From an uncultured Lysobacterales bacterium (lineage in GTDB: Bacteria; Pseudomonadota; Gammaproteobacteria; Xanthomonadales; SZUA-36): DNA of 42,924 bases. The stretch covers positions 11,459 through 54,382 of the forward strand of contig CAMYKC010000040.1 of the NCBI GenBank assembly GCA_947258865.1, read 5' to 3'. Each line of letters starts with the position of its first letter. Within the stretch, counting starts at the first letter, position 1. Shown in pieces: positions 8,887-17,350 of the stretch. Under the pieces are notes generated by a model. The model saw only the letters and a program-made list of their open reading frames with translations, did no database searches and was not told the DNA's origin. The position numbers were made by a program, and so were the translations under genes.

Positions 8887-9510
8887 TTCATGCCGGGCCC
8901 TGAGCACAGAAGTCACATCAGATAATTCCAGGCCGCCGGCGCGGAGCAGGACCAGCAAGTGGTACAGCAGGTCAGCGGTTTCGTTGACCAGTTCCTCGCG
9001 ATCGCCGGCGGTTGCCGCCAGCGCTGTTTCCACACCTTCCTCGCCCACTTTCTGGGCAATCCGCCTGATGCCGGCCTCGAAAAGCTTCGTCGTGTAACTG
9101 CCTTCCGGCCGATCGGATTCGCGTTGGGCGATCAGGCGTTGCAAGCTGGCCAGGAAGGCGAGACGAGGAATGACCTTCTCCTCTTCATCGAAGCAGGTAT
9201 CGGTGTTGCGATGGCAGGTGGGGCCATGGGGGGTGGCCAGCACCAGCAGGCAGTCACGATCGCAATCCGCATGAACCGCGATCAGTTCGAGCCTGTTTCC
9301 CGAGGTTTCGCCCTTGGTCCACAGTTGTTGACGGCTGCGGCTCCAGAACGTCACGTTGCCGGTCTCGATGCTGTGTTCCAGCGCGTCCGGGTCCATAAAA
9401 GCTTGCATCAGCACCCGGCCATCGAATGCGTCCTGGACAATGGCAGGCAACAGCCCATCCATTTTCTCCCATTCGAGCTCATCGATATCCTGTTTGTTTT
9501 CGATCAACAT
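8875..9510 (-). CDS. hisI: Bifunctional phosphoribosyl-AMP cyclohydrolase / phosphoribosyl-ATP pyrophosphatase HisIE
   Basis: HisIE performs steps two and three of histidine biosynthesis. The N-terminal HisI domain (about residues 10-115) has [26 protein letters not shown] and [10 protein letters not shown] with metal-binding residues. The C-terminal HisE domain (about 120-205) has [20 protein letters not shown] followed by the [17 protein letters not shown] helix. It is the last gene of the his operon, overlaps hisF by 7 bp, and its 3' end overlaps the convergent MBL gene by 12 bp. No separate terminator is visible at this crowded junction. Confidence 0.96.
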   Translation of the reverse strand: MLIENKQDIDELEWEKMDGLLPAIVQDAFDGRVLMQAFMDPDALEHSIETGNVTFWSRSRQQLWTKGETSGNRLELIAVHADCDRDCLLVLATPHGPTCHRNTDTCFDEEEKVIPRLAFLASLQRLIAQRESDRPEGSYTTKLFEAGIRRIAQKVGEEGVETALAATAGDREELVNETADLLYHLLVLLRAGGLELSDVTSVLRARHESVS

Positions 9511-10295
9511 GGGCGTACCTCGATGCCGGCGGCAGCCAGCGATTGCTTCAGTTCGGGTATCGGGATCTGGCCGGAGTGAAACACGGTGGCGGCCAGGGCG
9601 GCGTCGACGTCCGCTTCGTCGAATACTGCGATGAAGTGTTCCACGGCGCCAGCGCCTCCCGAGGCCACCAATGGGATCGGGAGCAATCTCCGGGCGGCGC
9701 CGAGTTGTTCGATGTCATAACCAGCCCGCGTCCCGTCCGCGGACATACAGTTCAGCACGACTTCGCCGGCGCCGCGGTCGACGACCTCCCGCAGCCAATC
9801 CAGCGTTTCCCTGCCGGGTGTTTTCATCGCGTCGGGTGTGCCGGTATGTGATCTCACGGTGTATGCCTCGCCATCCGCGATCGAATCTACCCCGATAACG
9901 ACGCACTGGCTGCCGAAAGCCTTGACCAGTTCGTCGATCAGGCCGGGGTTTTCCAGCGCCGGCGTGTTGATGGAGATTTTGTCCGCACCCTGTCCCAGGA
10001 CTTTGGCCGCGTTATCGACGCTGCGGATACCGCCGGCCACGCAAAATGGAATATCAATGGTTTCCGATACCCTGCGCACCCAATCGACGTCCACGCTGCG
10101 GCCCTCGGGGCTGGCGGTGATGTCGTAAAAGACCAGTTCGTCGGCGCCTTCGTCACGGTAACGGGCCGCGAGTTCAATGATGTCGCCCATGACCCGATGG
10201 TTGCGGAACCGCACGCCTTTGACGACCTGGCCCTCGCGGACATCGAGGCAGGGGATGATGCGCCGCGCTAGTTTGTGTTCTGTCGCGGAGCTCAT
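9504..10295 (-). CDS. hisF: Imidazole glycerol phosphate synthase cyclase subunit HisF
   Basis: HisF uses ammonia from HisH to make imidazole glycerol phosphate and AICAR. The 263-residue TIM barrel starts with [20 protein letters not shown], where the Asp in CLDV is the conserved catalytic residue, and contains [61 protein letters not shown] and [10 protein letters not shown]. It overlaps hisA by 4 bp upstream and hisIE by 7 bp downstream. The length is typical and no defect is visible. Confidence 0.97.
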   Translation of the reverse strand: MSSATEHKLARRIIPCLDVREGQVVKGVRFRNHRVMGDIIELAARYRDEGADELVFYDITASPEGRSVDVDWVRRVSETIDIPFCVAGGIRSVDNAAKVLGQGADKISINTPALENPGLIDELVKAFGSQCVVIGVDSIADGEAYTVRSHTGTPDAMKTPGRETLDWLREVVDRGAGEVVLNCMSADGTRAGYDIEQLGAARRLLPIPLVASGGAGAVEHFIAVFDEADVDAALAATVFHSGQIPIPELKQSLAAAGIEVRPC

Positions 10296-11032
10296 GAGAG
10301 AAATTCCAAAGCTTCGGCAACCGTGAAACAGCCCTCCAACAGTGCCTTTCCGGTGATGGCTGAATCGACACCGGTGCTGGCGAGATCACGAAGGTCCAGC
10401 AGCCCGCTGACTCCACCCGAGGCCTGCACGGCCAGTTCCGGGTAACGCTGCGTGATCTCTACGTACAGGTCTACGTTGGGTCCGGTCATGGCGCCATCCC
10501 TGCCGATATCGGTGCACAGAACATGTTTCAATCCCTTGTCGGAGTAAAAATCCAACAATTGCCAAAGACTCTGTTCAGAATGCTGGGTCCAGCCATGCGT
10601 GCGTGGCCAGGGAATTCCATGCTCGTCGAGCTTGACATCCAGCGCTGCCACGAGCATGTCAGCCCCGAATTCTTCAATCCAGGCGGCGAATCGTCCTGGC
10701 TGAACGATGCTGATGCTTCCCACAACGACCCGGCTGGCCCCATGCTCAAGCCGCAACTTGATGTCGCCTTCATCGCGCACCCCGCCCCCCGTCTGTACTT
10801 GTTGTGGTGCGCTTTTTAGCAGCCGCAGCAGGGGCTTGATGTCCGCGCCTTCGCCATCGCGCGATGCGGCCAGGTCGACGACGTGCAGCCACCGGGCGCC
10901 TTCCTCGGCGTACACATTAGCCAGCTTTACGGCGTCCAGGTCGTAGACCTTGCAGTTGTTGAAGTCACCGTGGAGCAGGCGCACGCAACTGCCGTCCAGA
11001 AGATCGATGGCTGGAATTATGTCGATGCTCAT
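10292..11032 (-). CDS. hisA: Phosphoribosylformimino-AICAR ribotide isomerase HisA
   Basis: HisA isomerises ProFAR to PRFAR, the substrate of HisHF. The 246-residue TIM barrel opens with [20 protein letters not shown] and has [44 protein letters not shown] and [10 protein letters not shown]. The frame is open upstream to 11176, but the ATG at 11032 gives the conserved family start and makes an ATGA overlap with the hisH stop. Its 3' end overlaps hisF by 4 bp. Confidence 0.96.
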   Translation of the reverse strand: MSIDIIPAIDLLDGSCVRLLHGDFNNCKVYDLDAVKLANVYAEEGARWLHVVDLAASRDGEGADIKPLLRLLKSAPQQVQTGGGVRDEGDIKLRLEHGASRVVVGSISIVQPGRFAAWIEEFGADMLVAALDVKLDEHGIPWPRTHGWTQHSEQSLWQLLDFYSDKGLKHVLCTDIGRDGAMTGPNVDLYVEITQRYPELAVQASGGVSGLLDLRDLASTGVDSAITGKALLEGCFTVAEALEFLS

Positions 11033-11625
11033 GTCAGGGGGGTCTCCAGGAAACCGCGCAGCAATTCGGCTCCGGCCTTCGCCGAACGTTCCGGGTGGAA
11101 TTGTGCGCCGTAGAAATTGTTCCACCTGACGATTGCGCTGAATGGCCTGCCATGATGGCTGGTGGACAGAGTCCAATCACCGATGGGGGCCGCGTATGAA
11201 TGTACGAAATAGAACCATTTTCCATCCAGTGGATCGGCCAGGCTGTCTTGTTTCCTGTTGGAAATGGCATTCCATCCCATGTGCGGCACCCTCAGTCCTG
11301 CTTCTTCATGCAAGCGCGTGAGCCGTCCCGGGATCAGTCCAAGCATGCGGGCATTGTCTTCCTCGGAGGACTCGAACAGCAATTGCATGCCAAGACAGAT
11401 GCCGAGTACCGGTTGCTGCAGCTTACGGATTACTTCCACCAGCCCGTGCTGGTTGAGAACTTGCATGGCCCTGCCGGCGGCGCCGACACCGGGAAGGATC
11501 ACCCGTTCCGCGTCACGGATTACCGAAGCGTCATCGGTGAAGGCCGGCTCGGCTCCAAGCCTGCGCAAGGCATGCAAAACCGAAGAAATGTTCGCGCCTC
11601 CACTGTTAACGACCGCGACTGTCAT
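11029..11625 (-). CDS. hisH: Imidazole glycerol phosphate synthase glutaminase subunit HisH
   Basis: HisH is the class-I glutamine amidotransferase that supplies ammonia to HisF. The 198-residue product starts MTVAVVNSGGANISSV, has the nucleophile loop GICLGMQLLF with the catalytic Cys, a PHMGWNAI segment, and YGAQFHPERS with the His of the catalytic triad. It overlaps hisA by 4 bp and hisB by one base, keeping the HisH-HisF pair near each other in the operon. Confidence 0.97.
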   Translation of the reverse strand: MTVAVVNSGGANISSVLHALRRLGAEPAFTDDASVIRDAERVILPGVGAAGRAMQVLNQHGLVEVIRKLQQPVLGICLGMQLLFESSEEDNARMLGLIPGRLTRLHEEAGLRVPHMGWNAISNRKQDSLADPLDGKWFYFVHSYAAPIGDWTLSTSHHGRPFSAIVRWNNFYGAQFHPERSAKAGAELLRGFLETPLT

Positions 11626-12698
11626 CAGAGCATTCCTTTTGTGCTCGGCAGCTCGCTACCTTGCCTGGCCAGGGCCGGTCTCAGTGCCCGCCCGGTACCC
11701 TTGAACAGGGCTTCGATCATGTGATGCGTGTTTTCACCGCTCACCTGCAGGTGTATGGCAGCGCCCAGCGACTGGCTGAGCGAAGCAAAAAAGTGCCGCA
11801 CCATCTCGGTGGAGAATTGCCCGACACTGTCCCGTGGGAAATCGGCTTCGAAGACGATGGCCGGGCGGCCGGAAAGATCAATAGCCACTTGCGCCAGCGA
11901 TTCATCCATCGGCAGCAGGAAGCCGTAGCGGCCGATTCCACGGCGGTCACCCAGAGCCGAATTCAGGGCTTGTCCCAGGGCCAGTGCGCAATCCTCAACC
12001 GTGTGATGTTCATCTATCTCGAGGTCGCCGTTGCAATCAAGTTCGAGTCTGAAGCCGCCGTGGCTGGCCAGTTGATCGAGCATGTGGTCGAAAAATCCAA
12101 TGCCGGTCTCCACCTGGCTGCTGCCGCCGCCGTCCAGGTCCACAAGAACCCGGATAGCGGTTTCATTGGTGTTCCTTTCCACCGTTGCCCGCCGCGGCCG
12201 GTTGATCAGGCGGTGCGTAATCGAGGCCCAGTCCTCGTGACCATCACCCAGGCGCAGTCCACCAATGCCCATGTTTTCAGCCAATTGCATGTCGGTCTCA
12301 CGGTCGCCGATGACCCAGCTGTCCGCCAGGTCCAGTTCGCCGGACTTCAGGTAGTCCAGCACCATTCCGATACCCGGTTTGCGCGTCGGCGCATTGTCAT
12401 GTTCGAAATGCGGATCAACATGAACGGCGCTGAAATTGATACCCTGCGACTCGAAAATATCGATCATTTTCTGTTGCGGTATTTCGTAATCCCGCATGGG
12501 AAAGGAGTCGGTACCAAGGCCATCCTGATTGCTGACTATGACCAATTCGTAGCCGGCCCCGGCGAGTTCAAGCAGGGCCGGAATAACACCAGGCACCAGT
12601 TCCAGTTTTTCCAGAGAGTCGTACTGCTCGTCAGGCGGCTCGACAATGAGTGTGCCGTCCCGGTCGATAAAAAGAATGCGTCGCTTCTTGATGCTCAC
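11625..12698 (-). CDS. hisB: Bifunctional histidinol-phosphatase / imidazoleglycerol-phosphate dehydratase HisB
   Basis: The 357-residue product is a two-domain enteric-type HisB. The N-terminal HAD phosphatase (about 1-165) has ILFIDRDGTLIVEP with the nucleophilic Asp, VIVSNQDGLG and a WVIGDRETDMQLAENMG motif. The C-terminal IGP dehydratase has GIGFFDHMLDQLASHGG and DEHHTVEDCAL metal-binding segments. The frame is open to 12833, but the GTG at 12698 gives the family N-terminus, overlaps the hisC stop as GTGA and has GGGAG a few bases upstream. It catalyses steps six and eight of the pathway. Confidence 0.96.
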   Translation of the reverse strand: MSIKKRRILFIDRDGTLIVEPPDEQYDSLEKLELVPGVIPALLELAGAGYELVIVSNQDGLGTDSFPMRDYEIPQQKMIDIFESQGINFSAVHVDPHFEHDNAPTRKPGIGMVLDYLKSGELDLADSWVIGDRETDMQLAENMGIGGLRLGDGHEDWASITHRLINRPRRATVERNTNETAIRVLVDLDGGGSSQVETGIGFFDHMLDQLASHGGFRLELDCNGDLEIDEHHTVEDCALALGQALNSALGDRRGIGRYGFLLPMDESLAQVAIDLSGRPAIVFEADFPRDSVGQFSTEMVRHFFASLSQSLGAAIHLQVSGENTHHMIEALFKGTGRALRPALARQGSELPSTKGML

Positions 12699-13780
12699 CT
12701 TGTGCTCTCCCACTCGTCCAGGGCGGCGGAAAGTGCCGCGATGTCGTTTTCGGAACCCACCGAGATACGGATGCAGCCGCGCAGCATGGGGTCGGCTGGA
12801 AAGCCGCGGAGAACCAGGTTGCGCTGCGCGCAAAAAGCGAGCAGTTCTTCCGCTTCATCGACCCGGATCAGCACGAAATTGGCCTCGCCCGGGATGAGAT
12901 TACGGATGAACGGGCGGTTCTCCAGCACCCCTATCAGGACACGCTTGTTGTCGCTGATCTGCTGCAGCAGATTTTGCTGCTTTTCGAGCATGTCCCGGCC
13001 CAACATGCGCAAAGCCAGAGCAACCACCGGGCTGGGTAGCGGGTAGGGCGCGATGACGCGACGAAGCAATGCAATGGCCGCCGGCTGGGCAAGCACAACG
13101 CCACAACGCAGTCCCGCGGCCGCCCAGGCCTTGGACATGGTGCGTAAAACCACCAGGTTCTCGTTGGCGGTGATCATCCCGGATGCCGAGGGCTGCCGGC
13201 AGAATTCGGCATAGGCTTCGTCTACGATGACGAGCGCGCGGTTTCTGCTCACCCGCAGCAGTTCCTCCAGATAATCCTCGCCAATGACGTCGCCAGTGGG
13301 GTTATTGGGCGAGGTCAGAAAAACGAGCTTGATACGCTGGTCATCCTGCAGGGCATCCAGCATAGCCTGCCTGTCGAGACTGAAACTGCCGTCCGGCATT
13401 CTCGGTACGGAAACAACTTCCGCGCCCTGTGTCTGTGCCGCAATCCGGTACATTCCGAACGTCGGTGGACACTGCAGGATGGCATCCTGACCGGCGCGGC
13501 AGAAAACCCGGGTTAACAGGTCAATGCCTTCATCGCTGCCGCGGGTCATGAGCACCATCTCTTCGGGTACCTGATAAAGGTCTGCCAGGCGCGCGAGCAG
13601 GTCGGCGGGCTGAGGATCGGGATAGCGGTTCAGTTCGGCGCCGATAAGGGTGTCGCTCAGCAGCGGCCAGGGGGCCTCGTTGGCATTAAGTAATATTCCC
13701 TTGCCGGGCGCTTCCGTCCTGGCGGAAGAGTAGGGCTTCATCGCCACGATCTCGGGCCGGGCCAGTTCAACAATGCCCAT
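12695..13780 (-). CDS. hisC: Histidinol-phosphate aminotransferase HisC
   Basis: HisC is the PLP aminotransferase converting imidazole acetol phosphate to histidinol phosphate. The 361-residue product has ILLNANEAPWPL near the start, RGSDEGIDLLTRVF, FLTSPNNPTGD, VIVDEAYAEF, and RTMSKAWAAAGLRCG, which contains the lysine that binds PLP. It lies directly after hisD with a one-base TAATG overlap and couples to hisB through GTGA. It appears intact even though the upstream hisD is broken. Confidence 0.96.
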   Translation of the reverse strand: MGIVELARPEIVAMKPYSSARTEAPGKGILLNANEAPWPLLSDTLIGAELNRYPDPQPADLLARLADLYQVPEEMVLMTRGSDEGIDLLTRVFCRAGQDAILQCPPTFGMYRIAAQTQGAEVVSVPRMPDGSFSLDRQAMLDALQDDQRIKLVFLTSPNNPTGDVIGEDYLEELLRVSRNRALVIVDEAYAEFCRQPSASGMITANENLVVLRTMSKAWAAAGLRCGVVLAQPAAIALLRRVIAPYPLPSPVVALALRMLGRDMLEKQQNLLQQISDNKRVLIGVLENRPFIRNLIPGEANFVLIRVDEAEELLAFCAQRNLVLRGFPADPMLRGCIRISVGSENDIAALSAALDEWESTR

Positions 13781-15100
13781 TAGTTTTCACCCACTGAATC
13801 GAGCCGCGCCCGAACCGCCATTCTGTGAGCATCCAGACCTTCCACGGCGGCGAGTTTTTCGGCTGTCGGACCAACCCGTTCAAGAGCGTCGCGGCTGGCT
13901 TGCTGGAACGTCATGCGGCGCATGAAATCACCGACGCCGAGTGCGCCATGGGATCTGGCCCAGCCGTAAGTCGGCAATACGTGATTCGTACCCGAGCAGT
14001 AGTCCCCCAGAGATTCCGGAGTCCAGGGGCCGACGAACACCGAACCGGCGTTTTTTACCTGGGCGGCAAGTTCCTGGGCACTGGCCGTGTTGAGGATCAG
14101 GTGTTCCGGGGCATAGTCGTTGGAGAGTTTCACTGCCTGGTCCAGATCGGCCACCCGGATGATGCGGCACGCGGACAGGGACTTCTCCAGGATGGCCGCC
14201 CTCGGCGAAGCAGGCGCCAGCCGGCCAAGTTGTTCGATGACGGAATTCGCCAATTGCTCACTGTCGGTCAGGAGGATGACTTGCGAGTCGGGTCCGTGCT
14301 CTGCCTGCGAGAGCAGGTCGGGCGATGAACTCGGCATTAGCACTGGAATCCGCAATCACCAGAACTTCGGATGGGCCGGCCGGCAGATCAATCGCCGCAG
14401 CCCGGGGATCCTGCGATACCTGCTGCTTGGCTTCAGTCACCCAGGCATTGCCGGGGCCAAAGATTTTTGCGCAGCGGGGTATGGATTCCGTGCCGTAGGC
14501 CATCGCTGCCACAGCCTGCGCCCCGCCTGCGCAAAAAACACCACTGACTCCGCAAAGGTAAGCGGCTGCCAGGATTTCAACGGCAATCTTGCCGTCCTTG
14601 CCTGGCGGAGAACACATGACGATTTCATCGCAGCCGGCCAGCACGGCCGGTATCGCCAGCATCATGACGGTCGAAACCAGCGGTGCGCTGCCGCCCGGGA
14701 TGTATAGACCCACCGGAGAAAGTGGCTGGTAGTGAACTTCACAAGTCAGTCCGGGCGCGGTTTCGACGGCCGTTTTCGCCGGCATATCGGACTTGTGGAA
14801 TGTCCGGATACGCTCGCTGGCAGTCTGCAATGCCCTGACCAGTGGCTCGTCAACGGTTTGTGCGGCCGACCGTAAAGTCGCCAGGTCGGCTTCGACTACC
14901 TGGGGTGAAACGCCGTCCAATTCCCGGGTCAATTCAGCCAGCGCTTTGTCCCCGCCCTCACGAACGCGGCGCACGATCGCGGCAACGGAATCAGCCAGCC
15001 CGGGGTGCTCGAAAACCGGACGCTCCAGTACGAGGGCCTGTTCCTTTGAGTCCAGGCCGGACCAATGAATCGTATTCAGCTTGCTAAGCATTTTCTTCAT
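13780..15100 (-). pseudogene. hisD: Histidinol dehydrogenase hisD, interrupted by a frameshift
   Basis: Histidinol dehydrogenase makes the final two oxidations to histidine. The first frame (15100 down to about 14320) encodes the N-terminal two thirds and ends in PAGPSEVLVIADSSANAEFI. A second frame (about 14326 down to 13780) continues with DLLSQAEHGPDSQ, YAPEHLIL, GPWTPESLGDYCSGTNHVLPT and a normal C-terminus. The break lies at 14317-14326. Restoring two bases, for example GCC-GCC-GAC in place of GCC-C-GAC, rebuilds the expected FIAADLLSQAEH and a 440-residue protein, the normal length. Everything else in the operon is intact, so a very recent mutation or a sequencing/assembly error is likely. 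The start may be 15100 or 15091. The gene follows hisG by 20 bp. Confidence 0.9.
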
Positions 15101-15120
15101 ACCTGGCTTGGTTGCCGCGA

Positions 15121-15999
15121 TCAGGCGAGCATTTTTTCCACCGGCAGCACCAGGATGGCGGACGCTCCGACGGCTTTGAGCGCCTCGAGGTGCTCCCAGA
15201 AAACCGTTTCACCACAAACAGCGTGAATGGCGATCCGCTCGGAGCCCTCCAGCGGCATGATCGAGGGGTGCTCGACGCCGGGGAGAAGCTCGGTGATTTT
15301 TTCCAGTGCATCCCGCGGCGCGTGCAGCATCACGTACTTGCTTTCAGAGGCGCGCATTACGCCGTTCAAACGCGAAAGCAGGCGATCCAGCAACTCCTGC
15401 TTGGTTGCGGAAATGTCGTTGACCCGGCCATACAACGCAGCCTGGCTTTGGTACAGCACTTCCAGCTCTTTGAGGTGGTTTGCCCTCAGGGTCGTTCCGG
15501 TCGAGACCAGGTCGGAGATAGCGTCCGCCGTTCCCATGCTTGGCGCAATTTCCACGGAACCGGACAGTTCCACGATTTTTGCACCGACGCCTTGTTGTTC
15601 GAGCAGGTAGCGGGTCAGCTCCGGGTAGCTGGTGGCAATTCTCATGCCTTCCAATTCGCTGAGTAACGAGATTTCCAGGTCTTCGGGAACCGCGATGGAC
15701 AGGCGGCAGTGGCCAAAACCCAACTTGCGCAGTCGCTTCAGTTCTGACTCACCGTCCCTTTCCAGCATGACTTCGCCGGCAATGTTCTCACCGACGATAC
15801 CCAGCTCGCAGACGCCGTCCAGCAACAGCCGTGGTATATCATCGTCACGGACCAGCAGCAGGTCGACCGGAAAGTCCTGGCCATACCAGAATAGCTTGTC
15901 CTTGCTGCGGGCAAAGCGCAGGCCGCAACCCATCAGGAGTTCCTGCGACCGTTCTGAAAGTCGGCCGGATTTTTGAATGGCTACTCTTAATCGACTCAT
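15121..15999 (-). CDS. hisG: ATP phosphoribosyltransferase HisG (long form)
   Basis: HisG catalyses the first, feedback-inhibited step of histidine biosynthesis. The 292-residue product is the long form, with a C-terminal regulatory domain in addition to the two catalytic domains. Visible segments are RLRVAIQKSGRLSE at the start, CELGIVGENIAGEV near residue 90, RIATSYPELTRYLLEQ near 120, and DAISDLVSTGTTLRANHL, the PRPP-binding region, near 160-180. The ATG overlaps the stop of the upstream TrpR-like gene by one base (TAATG), so enzyme and regulator are co-transcribed. Confidence 0.97.
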   Translation of the reverse strand: MSRLRVAIQKSGRLSERSQELLMGCGLRFARSKDKLFWYGQDFPVDLLLVRDDDIPRLLLDGVCELGIVGENIAGEVMLERDGESELKRLRKLGFGHCRLSIAVPEDLEISLLSELEGMRIATSYPELTRYLLEQQGVGAKIVELSGSVEIAPSMGTADAISDLVSTGTTLRANHLKELEVLYQSQAALYGRVNDISATKQELLDRLLSRLNGVMRASESKYVMLHAPRDALEKITELLPGVEHPSIMPLEGSERIAIHAVCGETVFWEHLEALKAVGASAILVLPVEKMLA

Positions 16000-16310
16000 T
16001 ATTCATTCTTCCCCAGGCGATCCAGGACGGCACGATAGCCTCCCGTGCCCTGTTCCATGAAACGCGCTACCCGACCTATGGTAGTGACACTGACCTCGGT
16101 CATTTCCCTGATCTCACGATAGGACAGGCCCTTGTCCAGCAATTGGGCGACCCGCCATCGATCCACCATCGCCTCGATTTCCGCCGGCGTGCACAGGTCT
16201 TCCAGGAACTGCTTCACACCCTGGGCCGTGTCCAGTGTCAGCAGGGCTTCGGATAAGGACCGGGCCGCTGTCTTCAACTCATCTTTCTGTGATTGGTCGT
16301 GTTGTTTCAT
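15999..16310 (-). CDS. TrpR-family (YerC/YecD-like) regulator heading the his operon
   Basis: The 103-residue product is a small helix-turn-helix protein of the TrpR superfamily: LCTPAEIEAMVDRWRVAQLL, then a DNA-binding unit with LSYREIREMTEVSVTTIGRVARFM. YerC-like proteins lack the tryptophan role of TrpR, and relatives named HisR have been linked to histidine genes by comparative genomics (from memory). As first gene of the his operon, overlapping hisG by one base, it is a strong candidate for a histidine-responsive autorepressor. The ATG at 16310 was chosen because it gives the usual family length. No clear Shine-Dalgarno site precedes it. The frame extends upstream to 16421 across the promoter, which I reject. 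Confidence 0.88.
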   Translation of the reverse strand: MKQHDQSQKDELKTAARSLSEALLTLDTAQGVKQFLEDLCTPAEIEAMVDRWRVAQLLDKGLSYREIREMTEVSVTTIGRVARFMEQGTGGYRAVLDRLGKNE

Positions 16311-16321
16311 ACCGTGATAGT

Positions 16322-16339
16322 GTATTAATGTGTTAATAC
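16322..16339. promoter_or_regulatory. Candidate operator of the TrpR-like his regulator
   Basis: This is a perfect inverted repeat, GTATTAA-TGTG-TTAATAC, 18 bp long and 12 bp upstream of the regulator's start codon. Its size and layout match the trp operator bound by TrpR (two 7-bp arms around 4 bp). It starts right after the predicted -10 element, so bound protein would cover the transcription start. Assignment to the adjacent regulator is inference from position and symmetry. Confidence 0.65.
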
Positions 16340-16345
16340 GTTGGT

Positions 16346-16374
16346 ATGGTAAGGCATCATGCGGCAGAGGGCAA
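16346..16374 (-). promoter_or_regulatory. Predicted sigma-70 promoter of the his operon
   Basis: On the minus strand TTGCCC (16374-16369) and TACCAT (16351-16346) are separated by 17 bp. Each matches the sigma-70 consensus at four of six positions. The predicted start lies at about 16339, at the edge of the palindromic operator, giving a leader of about 30 nt. No long leader with a His-codon run is present, so classical attenuation is unlikely and repression by the TrpR-like protein is the simpler model. Confidence 0.5.
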
Positions 16375-16469
16375 GAACAAACTTTCCGCACAGGTTTAAA
16401 CCCTGGCAGACCTGCTAGCATCCAACTATCAGGAAGCTATCTCATGAGAAACGAAGGAGAACGAAAACA

Positions 16470-17231
16470 ATGAACCCAGGTATATGGACCGGAGCAGTTC
16501 TTTTGTTGCTTTCCACTTCCCTGACCGCAGACGTCAAGGAAACGGAGGAAATGACCTTTGAAGTCAATACAGGCGCGCGTGTCAGCCTGGAAAACATCAA
16601 TGGCGATATCGTTGTCACCGGTGGTTCAGGTGACAAGGTCGAAGTGCTGGCAAAGAAAAAAGCGGGCACCCAGGAATACCTCGACGGAATCAAAATTGTA
16701 ATCGATGCCGATGAGGACTACATCCGCATCGAAACCCGGCATCCCAAGAGCGAAGATGGCTGGTTTAAATGGGGCAAGGACAGCAGCGGAAGCGTCGCCT
16801 ATGAATTGAGCGTTCCCGTGCACGTCAATCTGGATGAAATTGAGACGGTCAATGGCGATGTCGAAATCAGCGCTGTCGAAGGCAAGGTGAAGGCGTCAAC
16901 CGTCAACGGCTCAATTGATGTCAGGGGGCTGGTGTCCGATGTGAATCTCGAGACGGTGAATGGAAGCGTAAAAGCCGAATTCGACGAACTCGGGGCAGGT
17001 CAGCGCGTCCAGGCAGAGGCCGTGAACGGCAAGATCGTCATTGTCATTCCCGCGAATGCCAGCGCGCGTATCAATGCCGAAACCGTGAATGGCAGCATCA
17101 ACGCGGATGACTTCGGGCTCGAGCCGGAAAAGGGCTTCGTGGGCCGCGACCTCTCCGGCGAGATTGGCGGCGGTGATGCCCGTATTTCACTGGATACTGT
17201 GAACGGATCAATCCGCATCAACAAGAAGTAG
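16470..17231 (+). CDS. Exported DUF4097-type beta-strand repeat protein
   Basis: The 253-residue product has an N-terminal signal peptide (about residues 5-20). The rest is built of short beta-strand repeats centred on a (T/I)NG or VNG turn, with Asn at about residues 44, 128, 146, 164, 186, 207 and 245; several are spaced 18-22 residues apart. This pattern is typical of DUF4097/adhesin-like beta-helical proteins. Function in the envelope is unknown. The start at 16470 has AAGGAG about nine bases upstream. It is transcribed divergently from the his operon with about 160 bp between. The last repeat ends only four residues before the stop. Confidence 0.8.
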   Translation: MNPGIWTGAVLLLLSTSLTADVKETEEMTFEVNTGARVSLENINGDIVVTGGSGDKVEVLAKKKAGTQEYLDGIKIVIDADEDYIRIETRHPKSEDGWFKWGKDSSGSVAYELSVPVHVNLDEIETVNGDVEISAVEGKVKASTVNGSIDVRGLVSDVNLETVNGSVKAEFDELGAGQRVQAEAVNGKIVIVIPANASARINAETVNGSINADDFGLEPEKGFVGRDLSGEIGGGDARISLDTVNGSIRINKK

Positions 17232-17286
17232 AGGGATTTTACTCTCAACGGCTTTGCGTTTTCCGGCCCCCAAACCGGACGGGCAC

Positions 17287-17315
17287 TTAAGTTTTTCCCG
17301 TTCCTGATATATCAT
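17287..17315 (+). promoter_or_regulatory. Possible promoter with overlapping palindrome before the DapA-like/GntR/epimerase genes
   Basis: TTAAGT (17287-17292) and TATCAT (17310-17315) with 17-bp spacing could be a sigma-70 promoter. A perfect 10-bp palindrome, TGATATATCA (17305-17314), overlaps the -10. A site of this kind would suit repression by the GntR-family protein encoded two genes downstream. The palindrome is short and AT-rich, so chance is a real alternative. Confidence 0.35.
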
Positions 17316-17350
17316 CAGCGTACCAGGTTGTCCATCCGGAAAAAATATTC

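Noticed and set aside
11661-13046. 461-codon plus-strand open frame
   Set aside because: It lies antisense to hisB and hisC, which have full family motifs; it is a shadow produced by GC-rich codon use.
16340-16469. His-operon leader peptide or attenuator
   Set aside because: No run of His codons or paired terminator/antiterminator hairpins is visible upstream of the first gene.
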